From JACQXM01 sp964569425 (GTDB taxonomy: Bacteria; Planctomycetota; Phycisphaerae; UBA1845), in assembly GCA_964569425.1 (NCBI GenBank), contig CAZMVD010000001.1, positions 46,460 through 110,459 of the forward strand: 64,000 bases of DNA. Reading direction: 5' to 3'. Numbering within the stretch: position 1 is the stretch's first letter; each line of letters begins with the position of its first letter. Made by a program: the position numbers and the translations under genes. This document shows, one piece after another, positions 35,151 through 44,400 of the stretch. Under the pieces are notes generated by a model, which was not told the origin of the DNA, made no database searches, and worked only from the letters and a program-made list of their open reading frames with translations.

Positions 35151-36890
35151 TCAACGCGCATCGGCGAGCATCCGCCGGGCCACGGACTCCACGGGCGCTC
35201 GATCATCCGTAAACACCGGGGTCGCAGCATCGGGAACCAATGCCTTCAGCGCCGCGGATACCTGCCGCGCATGCGCCGCGACGCGAAGTTGGCCCGCCCC
35301 ACCTGCGCGGTCACGCAAGGCAGACCGCACGTCGTCCAACTTGCGCTCCTTGCTAAATGCAAACACCATGTGATTGCCGTTCGGACGAGAATAGACCAGC
35401 ACCGTCGGGAAGACAGCGCGCAGCGTGGCCACCGACGCGTGCAACAACTCCTTCCCGGCCCCCATGTCCAGCACATTGACCATCATCAACCCGTCATCGG
35501 CCATCCTGCGGTGCACATCCGCAAAGAACTCGCGCGTGATCAGATAGAAGGGGACGTAAGGCCCGCCCTGATACAGGTCCACGTGCACCACGTCGTACAC
35601 GCCATCGTCCGCCACCACCCAGGGGCGCGCATCAGCCACGTGAACACGAACTCGCGGATCATCCCGCGGAAGGCCGAAAAACCGATACCCCGCCTCAACC
35701 ACAAGCGGATCGATCTCCACCGCGTCGAACTCCAGCAGGTCCGCCTCACGGCTCCCCGCCCGCGTGGCGGCTATCGATGAACCGGCCCCCATTCCCAGCA
35801 CCAGCACGCGCCGCGCATTCGTCAGCAGCGGCCCGAGGCTGAAATCGTCATAATACCCGCCCGTCCATCCCGTTTGTTCGTTCCGCCGGCTCGCTACGCA
35901 AAGCTCATCGTTGAGGATGAGCCGCAGATTGTGACTTGGGCCGATCACGCGCAAAAGGTTATAGGCCGACTCCCCCACCCAATGCGTGTCGGCGCTCCAC
36001 GCGGCCTGCGGCGCCCCCGGCAACATCGCCAGCGGCGCCAAAAAGAGCAGCGCGCCCTTGCGCCGAAAAGCCAATCCCGCCGCCCCCAGCAGCGCCGTCG
36101 CCGCACAGATACCCGCCATCGTCCAACGCGTGCCAAGTTGTGGCACCAGCAGGAAACTGGTCAGCATGATCCCGAATACGCTCCCCACCGTGGATACCGC
36201 ATACACCCTGCCGGCCGTGGTTCCATAGCGCCCCGCCCGCGTCAGCAGGCGAATCACGTAGGGACCGACCGTGGCCAGCGCCGTCATCGGTAGCGCGAAA
36301 ATCACCAGCGTCGCCAGCGCCGGACCGACGAAATCGCCGCCGCGCGCCAGCGCCGCCAGCATCGGGTGCACGCAGAACAGAATGACCAACTGATACGCCG
36401 CGCTGCCCAGCACCAGCCCATAGAGCAGTACGTCAGTAGAACTTTGGTCCGCCAACCGCCCACCCACCGCGTAACCAATGGCCAGCGCCAGCATGACCAC
36501 GGAAATCATCGTGCCCCACACATAAATCGAGTAACCGAAATAGGGCGCGTACAATCGAAACGCGACGATCTCCAGTCCCATCACGACCGCTCCGGCCACC
36601 GTGGCCGTGGCGAGCCAAAGCAGAACTGGCGCATGCGCGATGGGAAGCACGGGCCCGCCCGACAACGTGTGGATGGTTCCGGGTTGCGGCGCGTGGGGTG
36701 TCTCCCCGGCGTCAGCGCAACAAACCGCACGGAGCGTGCTCGTCAATTCGTCGTCACTCAATTGACGCAGCGCTGCAAGTGCCTCGCCTTGGCGCTCCAG
36801 ATTGCTCTGCGGTTGTTCGGCGGGCGCATGAAGGCAATGCCGAAGTGTTCGAATGAGTTCATCGGAAGTCGAATCGCATTTCGGCGCCAT
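35151..36890 (-). CDS. Membrane-bound spermidine-synthase-like protein
   Basis: After about 80 hydrophilic residues, six to eight hydrophobic segments (residues about 90-290) resemble half an MFS transporter. Then a soluble Rossmann domain of the spermidine synthase type appears: L-V-L-G-M-G-A-G-S-S, the acidic E-F-D-A-V-E-I-D-P-L-V, and D-A-R-P-W-V followed by Y-D-V-V-H-V-D. The catalytic Asp of spermidine synthase is not certain at that place, so true aminopropyl transfer is doubtful. Such fusions are common but uncharacterised. It lies 58 bases upstream of pabB on the same strand. The ATG at 36890 is chosen to omit a weak eight-residue extension. Confidence 0.82.
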   Translation of the reverse strand: MAPKCDSTSDELIRTLRHCLHAPAEQPQSNLERQGEALAALRQLSDDELTSTLRAVCCADAGETPHAPQPGTIHTLSGGPVLPIAHAPVLLWLATATVAGAVVMGLEIVAFRLYAPYFGYSIYVWGTMISVVMLALAIGYAVGGRLADQSSTDVLLYGLVLGSAAYQLVILFCVHPMLAALARGGDFVGPALATLVIFALPMTALATVGPYVIRLLTRAGRYGTTAGRVYAVSTVGSVFGIMLTSFLLVPQLGTRWTMAGICAATALLGAAGLAFRRKGALLFLAPLAMLPGAPQAAWSADTHWVGESAYNLLRVIGPSHNLRLILNDELCVASRRNEQTGWTGGYYDDFSLGPLLTNARRVLVLGMGAGSSIAATRAGSREADLLEFDAVEIDPLVVEAGYRFFGLPRDDPRVRVHVADARPWVVADDGVYDVVHVDLYQGGPYVPFYLITREFFADVHRRMADDGLMMVNVLDMGAGKELLHASVATLRAVFPTVLVYSRPNGNHMVFAFSKERKLDDVRSALRDRAGGAGQLRVAAHARQVSAALKALVPDAATPVFTDDRAPVESVARRMLADAR

Positions 36891-37022
36891 CAGGTGTTCA
36901 CCCGCGCACACCACGCTGACCTTCGGTTAACCAATCGCGTCAAGGAATCCCAAACACTTGGCCAGTCGGGCACGCACCAAACCCTTGTGAAAGAGGAGCG
37001 AATTCGCGCTCACCCCTCCAAC

Positions 37023-37096
37023 CGCGCCGGGCAGGACTCGAACCTGCGACCGTCGGATTAGAAATCCGATGCTCTATCCACCTGAGCTACCGGCGC
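37023..37096 (-). tRNA. tRNA-Arg (anticodon TCT)
   Basis: A 74-base cloverleaf on the minus strand. Acceptor GCGCCGG/CCGGCGC, D arm GCTC/GAGC with a nine-base loop, anticodon arm TCGGA-TTTCTAA-TCCGA, variable loop CGGTC, T arm GCAGG-TTCGAGT-CCTGC, discriminator G. CCA is not encoded. It should decode AGA and AGG. Confidence 0.96.
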
Positions 37097-37364
37097 CCTT
37101 CCTTTCACCCCGATCTTCCGCCCGCTGTACGACACCTCGCAAGAAACTGCGCCAACGTCACGCCACCCCACGCAACTCGCCGACTAACGCACCCCGCGGA
37201 TCATCATCGCCTGCATGGTCGAGACAAGTCAACGACTCAATCCCATACCGCACGCCCCAAACACCCGGAACGCCCATTCAGCATCGTAAACCACCTTCGC
37301 ACCCGCCAACGCGACTTACGAACTTCTCGGCGTCGCATGTGGCCCCGTTTCTTACGGTTCCCGA

Positions 37365-38888
37365 TCACCCCTCCGGCTTGGGGTTTGAAATGGTTACCTC
37401 ATTGCTGAAGTACCGGCCGGTCAGCAGGTTCGCCGGGAGTCGCGTCCGGAGAGCCTCCGGCATGCCCGCGCCGCCATCGTTCTGAAGCACTTCGCGGTCC
37501 TGCCAACGCCGGTCGGTGTAATTGTCGTAGCTGAATCTGAGCTTCCACGGCAATGCCCCCACCTCGGCACCGGCAGCCGCAAATCGAAGGCGAAGCTCCT
37601 CCCAGGGCGCGCGGATCAGCTCGATCCGATCGCCCGGAGCCACCGAAACCAAGTGATCCTCCAGGAAACGATCGAGCGCTCGCGGTGTGTCCACGGCAGG
37701 TAACTCGACCGTGCGCTCGTCGCGCTGGACGATCCAGTTCCCCTGCGCAAACGGCGCCGCCTGCCCGAGGTTGCGGTTAACCACCTGCGCCCGGTCGTAG
37801 CGATTGACGACAAACACCGTGAACCCATCTCCCGCTCGTTCGAGCAATACCGAAGCCTCTTGTCCGCCACGGGAAACGGTTTCCGGCGCACTGGACAACA
37901 CCGTCAGCGTCACCGGCCCGGCCACGACCCGCCCGACGCTTTCCGCAGTCAGGACGGAATCTTCCCACTCAGGTTCATATCGAAAGGCCACCGTGTAATC
38001 CCCTCGCTCCAGCAAGGCATACCGCGCCCAACCACGATTGAACGCACCAAGCCGAAGCTCCACCTGCTCACCCGGCAGCAGTGGGCTAGTCGGCGCGGCC
38101 CGCAGCCGACGCTCCACCGCGGCGCGGACATCGTCATCGGCGGTAAAATCATCCACGCGCAGTTCCACGTCCTGTCCCTTGTGATCGCGAACGATGAGCC
38201 AATCCGCCAGGTCGAGCATGCGCCCTACCTGCACGGCATCAGGATGATCGCCATCCGAGCCGACGTCCGAATAGGCGAAGGGAAGCCGCGCCGGATAATC
38301 GGATTTGTTTACCAGAGTAACCACCAGATCGACCGGCTGATCCCACGGAGTCCGCTCGGCAGAAAAGGAAAGTGAAACCGCAACGCCCGCGAAGTAAACC
38401 CGATCCAACGCCTTAAGTATCTTCCGCGCACGCAGCGCCGTCTCGGCGATTTCCGACTCGGCCGCGAACTCCAGCTCCTTTCGCGCGGCCGGTCCCACGC
38501 GGCAAAGTTCCCGAGTGGCGGCGACGCGCACCGCATAGGCGGAATCGCCGAGCTTACGAATGAGCCCTGGTACATCGCGCTCGGCGCGCCGTTCAACCGG
38601 CGCAGTCGAAGGCACTTGCCCCGCCCAGGTCCAACCAACGGAGCCGAATAGAAAAAAAACCACCGCACCGCCCAGCATCAGGTACGAGAACGAGCCCGTC
38701 GCGCGTGCCGTCCGATGGCATGAATCGCCCGTTTCCCGCCCAACCCGCCCGCCTGCCCTCAATCCGCACACGCCTCGACCATTCGTCGGCGCAGCACCCA
38801 CTCGGCGCGCCAGCCCTCTAGCCGCAATCGGATCGACCACGGCCGCACTCACCCTCAGGTCGAGAGGGACGCGCGATGGCGGAATCAT
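37365..38888 (-). CDS. Membrane-anchored protein with HEAT-like repeat, function unknown
   Basis: From the ATG at 38888 there are about 70 polar residues and then one hydrophobic segment, L-G-G-A-V-V-F-F-L-F-G-S-V-G-W. HEAT-like helices D-V-P-G-L-I-R-K-L-G and R-V-A-A-T-R-E-L-C-R-V-G follow, and then beta-rich domains with two or three Ig-like strands. There are no catalytic motifs. AGGAG lies about 10 bases before this ATG; the frame is open further upstream. A start nearer the hydrophobic segment would make that a signal peptide and is also possible. It follows the DUF1445 gene by 19 bases and could be in its transcript. Confidence 0.7.
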   Translation of the reverse strand: MIPPSRVPLDLRVSAAVVDPIAARGLARRVGAAPTNGRGVCGLRAGGRVGRETGDSCHRTARATGSFSYLMLGGAVVFFLFGSVGWTWAGQVPSTAPVERRAERDVPGLIRKLGDSAYAVRVAATRELCRVGPAARKELEFAAESEIAETALRARKILKALDRVYFAGVAVSLSFSAERTPWDQPVDLVVTLVNKSDYPARLPFAYSDVGSDGDHPDAVQVGRMLDLADWLIVRDHKGQDVELRVDDFTADDDVRAAVERRLRAAPTSPLLPGEQVELRLGAFNRGWARYALLERGDYTVAFRYEPEWEDSVLTAESVGRVVAGPVTLTVLSSAPETVSRGGQEASVLLERAGDGFTVFVVNRYDRAQVVNRNLGQAAPFAQGNWIVQRDERTVELPAVDTPRALDRFLEDHLVSVAPGDRIELIRAPWEELRLRFAAAGAEVGALPWKLRFSYDNYTDRRWQDREVLQNDGGAGMPEALRTRLPANLLTGRYFSNEVTISNPKPEG

Positions 38889-38907
38889 GGTGCTCTCGCT
38901 CCTGACT

Positions 38908-39714
38908 TTAGTGACACTCATCGCCCAATACCTCGTGGTCCCGTTTGTCGGTCACAAACATACAACCGGGCTCGTGCGTCGCGGCCAGATCCAGCTTCGC
39001 ACGGAGGACGGCCTCCAGTGGCGTCACCCCGCACGCCCAGAAAACCGGAAGCTCGCCGCGCTGCACCGTCACCGATTCTCCATAATCGGGCCGGGTCAGG
39101 TCGGCAATCCCGATGGCTTCGGGCGCGCCCACATGCAGCGGCCCCCCGTGAAAATGGGGAAATCGCGCAGTGACCGCGCTGGCGCGTTCTGCCTGGTCCG
39201 GCGACATCGGGCGCATGGAAACGACCATCGGCCCGACAAAGGGGCCGACGCCGGCGCACTCAATGTTGGTGCGGTACATGGGAACGTTGCGGCCCTCCTC
39301 CAGGTGGCGCACCGGCACACCGGCATCCTCCAGCGCGCTCTCGAAAGTGAACGAACAGCCCAGAAGAAACGCCACGCAATCATCACGCCACACGTCCAGA
39401 ATCTGCACTGGGCGATCGACGCAGCGTCCATCGCGCAGGACTCGATAGCGCGGCAAATCGGTGCGCAGGTCCGCGCCCAGGGCCAGGCGCTTGGGCTCCG
39501 GATCCCCCGGCGCCGAAACCTCCAGCAACGGACAGGGTCGCGGATTGCGCCGGCAGAACTCAGCGAAATCCGCGGCCGCATCCTGTCCCACGATAACCAG
39601 GTTGGCCTGCGCAAACCCGCGCGCCAGCCCCGCCGTCGGGCCCGTCCACACGCCATAGCGGCAGGCGGCGCGCACCGCCTGTCCCGTAGCCAGCGATGCC
39701 CGATCGAGTGTCAT
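38908..39714 (-). CDS. DUF1445 D-glutamate cyclase-family protein
   Basis: A 268-residue member of the UPF0317/DUF1445 putative hydro-lyase family; the conserved core includes F-L-L-G-C-S-F-T-F-E and R-N-V-P-M-Y-R-T-N, with P-H-F-H-G-G-P-L-H-V-G near the end. In vertebrates this domain is fused to DUF4392 in the mitochondrial D-glutamate cyclase that converts D-glutamate to 5-oxo-D-proline. Here the DUF4392 partner is encoded just upstream, overlapping by ATGA at 39714, which fixes the start; a longer frame adds 60 Arg/Gly-rich residues that do not fit. The two probably act on the same pathway or form one enzyme. Confidence 0.85.
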   Translation of the reverse strand: MTLDRASLATGQAVRAACRYGVWTGPTAGLARGFAQANLVIVGQDAAADFAEFCRRNPRPCPLLEVSAPGDPEPKRLALGADLRTDLPRYRVLRDGRCVDRPVQILDVWRDDCVAFLLGCSFTFESALEDAGVPVRHLEEGRNVPMYRTNIECAGVGPFVGPMVVSMRPMSPDQAERASAVTARFPHFHGGPLHVGAPEAIGIADLTRPDYGESVTVQRGELPVFWACGVTPLEAVLRAKLDLAATHEPGCMFVTDKRDHEVLGDECH

Positions 39715-41495
39715 ACACTTGTCCCTACAACGCGCGGATCGCGCAGCGCCGTGGCCAATACATCGGCGTCGATGCCGCTCAATCGCGCCGCCAGCAGCGC
39801 GGACAATAAGTCCTCCGGAAACGGTACCGCCGACGTCCCCAGCGCCTCCACCGGGCCCAGCGTGTTGAGGTGCAACACGCCCTGCTCGATCCATGCGCCG
39901 CGGTCGACCGCCTGCCGCGTGGACACATAGAACGTTCGCCCGTGGTGTTTGCGCGCCAGCGGCCGCAGTCGCAAATCATCGTAGTTGAGTATGAGCACGT
40001 CATCAGGATGATGGTTCATGAAGATACGACTCTTGATGCGCACATACTCCGCCACCGTGCGGTGCCGATCGAGGTGGGCCTCGTCGATATTGAGCATGAT
40101 CGCGATGTGCGGCCGAAAGTGCACTATGGTCTCCAGTTGAAAGCTGGAAACCGCCAGCGCAATGGTCGCATGCCGACTCGGCGCAACGACCTCAGGGTCC
40201 AACAGCATGGCCGCCAACGGCGTCCCACGATTCCCGCCGATCGCCACCGCGCGACCCGCGCTGCGAAACAGCCGCTCCGCCAACTCGACGGTCGTGCGCT
40301 TGCCGATCGTGCCGGTCACCGCAATGACCGGGTTCCCACAAAACGCAAAGGCCATCTCCAGGGCGCTCATGATGGGAATGCTCGCATGATGCAGCATCTC
40401 GCGAATCGGCAAATCCGCGCGGATCCCGGGACTGACCACCACCACATCGCAAGCCTTGAAGAACGCAAGCGTGTGCGCCCCGGTTTCCACCCCATCGACA
40501 ATCATTCCCGGATCCAGCGTAACCGCACGCATGTCCGACACCCGTACGCGGTGCCCGTGTTGCTGCAGGAGCGCCACTGCTGCTCTCCCGGTGACCCCAA
40601 ACCCCAGAACACCCACAGTCAGCGGCGTCCCACGATCAAAGGGCGACGGCGACACGTGATGGCGAATCTCCTCAAGCACCCGCACCGATTCCGTCAGCGC
40701 CAGCCCGTCGATTGTCGCCTCACGGCGACCGGTGACGCCGTCCACCGCCCCTCCCACGCTCACCATACGCTGCACGTCGTCGACCAGGCGCTCGCCCGAA
40801 GGCAGAAGGTCGCGCCCTTCCAGAACCGACAACGCCCCCACCAGTCCCAGCGCCCCCCAGTTGGAAACCCCCGCCGCCAGGCAGAAATCCGTCGGCACAA
40901 TGGTCGCCAACAACGGTCCGTGATGTACGGAAGCAAGGGCGTCCGCAAAAACACGGCCCATCCCGATCTCATTCCCGCCGTCGCCAATGCCGATGGTCGT
41001 CAACCCCCGGCGCGAAGCCTGCACAAACAGCTCATCCAGCGGCGCCGTGCTGTCACTGATATCCTGTCCTTTCATGTTTCGATAACGCCCATCCACCCCG
41101 CGCCCCACCCGCTCGATGGACAACAGATGCGTCGGCCGGTGCTCGTCGAGATAACGTGTGCAGGCCGTGGCAACCGCGTCGCGCCCCCCGTTGAACACCA
41201 GCGGCTCGATTCCCAAGGCACGAAAAAGCGGTGCGTTTCGCTCGTCCGTAATAAAGTCGATGGAAATGCCCAGTGACCTCAGTGCGTCGCCAATAACCCG
41301 GGCGCCCGGCGGACCGTCAGTCTCGCCCGCGCCGGCTTCGGGAATAAAGAAACCACTGACCAGCGCCACACGCCGCGCCAGGCGCAGCGACTGCGCCGCC
41401 AGGCGCAGTTGATCGGCCACCACCAGGCCGAACACGTTGCGCCCCCCGGGGTCGCGTGCGATGAGATTCTCGATGGACGCAATGCGTGGGTTCAT
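39711..41495 (-). CDS. D-glutamate cyclase (DUF4392) domain fused to a truncated MurD-like Mur-ligase
   Basis: Residues about 1-285 are DUF4392: G-E-T-D-G-P-P-G-A at 57-65, K-G-Q-D-I-S near 142 and G-I-G-D-G-G-N-E-I-G-M-G at 169-180. Residues 290-594 match domains 1 and 2 of MurD: V-L-G-F-G-V-T-G, V-V-S-P-G-I, the P-loop T-G-T-I-G-K-R-T-T at 394-402, S-S-F-Q-L-E at 450-455, L-N-I-D-E-A-H-L-D-R-H and K488. The chain ends where MurD domain 3, which binds D-glutamate, should begin. The Glu expected before S-S-F-Q-L-E is Ala448, and the P-loop carries Ile and Arg in place of Asn and Ser. It starts within the stop of the 5-oxoprolinase-like gene (ATGA). Possible roles: cyclising D-glutamate, or sensing Mur precursors. 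Confidence 0.88.
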   Translation of the reverse strand: MNPRIASIENLIARDPGGRNVFGLVVADQLRLAAQSLRLARRVALVSGFFIPEAGAGETDGPPGARVIGDALRSLGISIDFITDERNAPLFRALGIEPLVFNGGRDAVATACTRYLDEHRPTHLLSIERVGRGVDGRYRNMKGQDISDSTAPLDELFVQASRRGLTTIGIGDGGNEIGMGRVFADALASVHHGPLLATIVPTDFCLAAGVSNWGALGLVGALSVLEGRDLLPSGERLVDDVQRMVSVGGAVDGVTGRREATIDGLALTESVRVLEEIRHHVSPSPFDRGTPLTVGVLGFGVTGRAAVALLQQHGHRVRVSDMRAVTLDPGMIVDGVETGAHTLAFFKACDVVVVSPGIRADLPIREMLHHASIPIMSALEMAFAFCGNPVIAVTGTIGKRTTVELAERLFRSAGRAVAIGGNRGTPLAAMLLDPEVVAPSRHATIALAVSSFQLETIVHFRPHIAIMLNIDEAHLDRHRTVAEYVRIKSRIFMNHHPDDVLILNYDDLRLRPLARKHHGRTFYVSTRQAVDRGAWIEQGVLHLNTLGPVEALGTSAVPFPEDLLSALLAARLSGIDADVLATALRDPRVVGTSV

Positions 41496-44400
41496 ACCGC
41501 CGCGCCGTATCCGCCGCCGCCGGGCGTCTCAAGAATCAAACGATCGCCGCGGCCGACACTCGCCTGTGCAACGGAAGCGAGCACCTCCACTTGGTCCGAA
41601 TCCGAGCGAACCAGCAAGTTCCGCCCCGCCGCGCCCGATCCGCCCCCGGCCAACCCGTACGGTGCCATGGTGCGCCGCTGACTGACGATCGAAATCTCTA
41701 ACCGCTCCAGAAACTCAATCTCGCGCACCACACCGTCCCCCCCGCGGAACCGCCCCCGCCCCCCCGAACCACTGCGTACCTGGAATCGCACCAGCCGTGC
41801 GGGGTAGCGCGCTTCCAGAACCTCCGGATCGGTCAGACGAGTATTGGTCATGTGCGTGTGCACCGCATCTGCCCCGGCGAAACCCGGCCCGGCACCCGCC
41901 CCGCCGCAAATCGTCTCATAGTATCCGAACCGCTCGTTGCCCAGCAGCAGGTTGTTCATGGTGCCCTGGCTCGCAGCCGCCACGCCCAGCGCCCCGAACA
42001 GACAATCCACGATCCGCTGCGACGTCTCCACGTTGCCCGCCGCCATCGCCGGACACTGATCAGGATCGACGTCCGCGCGGGGATTCAGAAAGCACTCCGG
42101 CAGTTTGATCTCCACCGGTGCCAGCACGCCGGCGTTCAGCGGAATGTCCTCGTCGATCAAACAGCGCAAACAGTATAGAACAGCACTGGTCACGATCGCG
42201 CGGTTGGCATTGAAGTTCCCCGAGTGAACCGGATCCGTGCCGCCGAAATCGATAACCGCACGGTCCCCTTGAATGGTCACCGCAACGCGAATGGCCGTGC
42301 CATCGTCAAGCCGGTCGGTGAAGCGATACACGCCGTCGGCAATCCGCGCCACCGCCGCCCGCATTTTCAACTCCGCCGCGCATTGAATATGCCCCATATA
42401 CGCATGAACCACCTCCCATCCACAACGCGCGATGAGTGCGCGCAGCTCGCACACCCCGGTCTGATTGGCCGCCACCTGCGCCGCAACGTCCGCCAGATTC
42501 TCCTCCGGCGCCCGTGACGGAAACGGCCCACCGGAAAGTAAGGCCCGCAGCCGTTCGCTTTGCGGCACACCGCCTTCCATATAGGAAAACGCGCGAATCA
42601 ACACCCCTTCCTGCGACAGCCGTGTGGCATCCGGCGGCATGGATCCCGGACGCGTGCCGCCGATCTCCGCGTGGTGCGCCCGACTGGCCACGAAGAACAA
42701 CAACCGCAAATTCGTTTCCGCGCCCTCCTCATGGACCGGCGTAATCACGGTGATGTCGTTCAGGTGCGACCCGCCGCGGTACGGATCGTTGGTCACATAA
42801 ACGCTGCCCGGATCAAACTCCGCCACGTCCTCAATCAGCGACTTCACGCAGTCGCTCATGCCCCCCAGGTGAACGGGAATGTGCGGCGCATTGACCACCA
42901 GCTCGCCCCGCGCTGTAAACAGCGCACACGAATAGTCGAGCCGCTCCTTGACGTTGGTAGACAACGCCGTACGCCGCAGCGTCGCGCCCATCTGCTCCGC
43001 AATCGCCGCAAACTGGCGGTTAAACAGCTCAAGTTGAACAGGGTCCGCCTCCGCGGAGAGCCCCTCGCTTGGCGCCCCGGCACGCGTCCGTATCAGCAGA
43101 ATGTCCCCCGAACCCAATACCTCAGCGCTCCATCCGGGGTCAATCACCAGCGTCGCGGTCGATTCCGTAATTACCGCCGGGCCCGGCACGATCGTCCCCG
43201 CCGCCATGGCACGCCGAGCGCGACACGCGACGGTCCGCGGCGCTCCATCGACGACCATCCGAACAGTCGAGTGGGCGTCACCGGAGCCATTGGTCAGCAC
43301 CGCGCCATCCAGCCCGCACGCGTCCGCCGGGGCGGCAAGCTCTACCCGCATGGCCCTGACTTCCACCGCGCGCCCGGTGTGCACGTAACCATAGAGCCGG
43401 CGATGCGCCTCCTCGAATGACCCCCGCGCCGCGGCGGCGTCCGCAACAAAAACTTGCGTGATAGCGGTGACCTGCCCCGCGTAGCACATGTCCCAGGCGC
43501 ATCGCGCCGGAGACAGTCGCCCCACGTCAATCCCCTCGTCCGAAAGCGACTGTCGCAGCCCGTCGCAAAGCGCCTCGATCACTGTCCGGGCGATGGGTAT
43601 CGCCGCGTCGTCGAGTACGATCCGCAGGCTGCGCTCGCCTATGCGTTTGACCTCGGCCAGGCCGAGCCCCAGAGCGCTGAACACGCCGTCGAACGGGCTC
43701 ACGACGATACGCTCGATCCCCAGCAGGTCCGCCACCGCGCACGCATGCTGCCCGCCCGCTCCGCCGAAGCAGTTGAGCGCGTAACGCCGCACGTCGTATC
43801 CGCGGGCGATGGAGATGCGCTTGATCGCCGCCGCCATGTGCGCGTCGGCGATGCGCACGAACCCTTGGGCCAGCTCGACAGGCGTGAGCGGCCGGCCCGT
43901 GCGCTGGAGCACCTCCGCCGCCAGCGCTTCCAGCCGACGCTCCACCACACCCCGATCCAATGGGAAAGGAAACCCCGCCGGCACAATCCGGCCCAGAAAC
44001 AGATTCGCATCCGTCAGCGCCAGGGGCCCGCCGCGCCCATAACACGCCGGGCCCGGATCGGCTCCCGCACTCTCGGGTCCCACGCGGAGCATGTGCCCGT
44101 CGAATGAACAGAGGCTCCCCCCACCCGCGGCCACCGTCTCCACCGCCAGCATCGGCACGGCCAGGCGCACCCCCGCCTTCACCGTTTCATGCGTATACTC
44201 GAATTCGGCGGGCGGCGCCTCGACGCGCGACACGTCGGTGCTGGTGCCACCCATATCGAAGCCGATCGTGCCGCCCAGTTGGAGCCGCCCCGCGATGCGC
44301 GCCGCAGCCACCACTCCCCCCGCCGGACCGCTCAGAATGGTGTCCTTGCCGGTCGCCGCGGCCGCGTCGATCAAACCGCCGGCACTGGTCATCAACCACA

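Noticed and set aside
39870..41276. Plus-strand frame of 468 codons opposite the D-glutamate cyclase fusion
   Set aside because: It is very rich in Arg, His and Gln and has no motif, while the minus frame shows both DUF4392 and MurD blocks.
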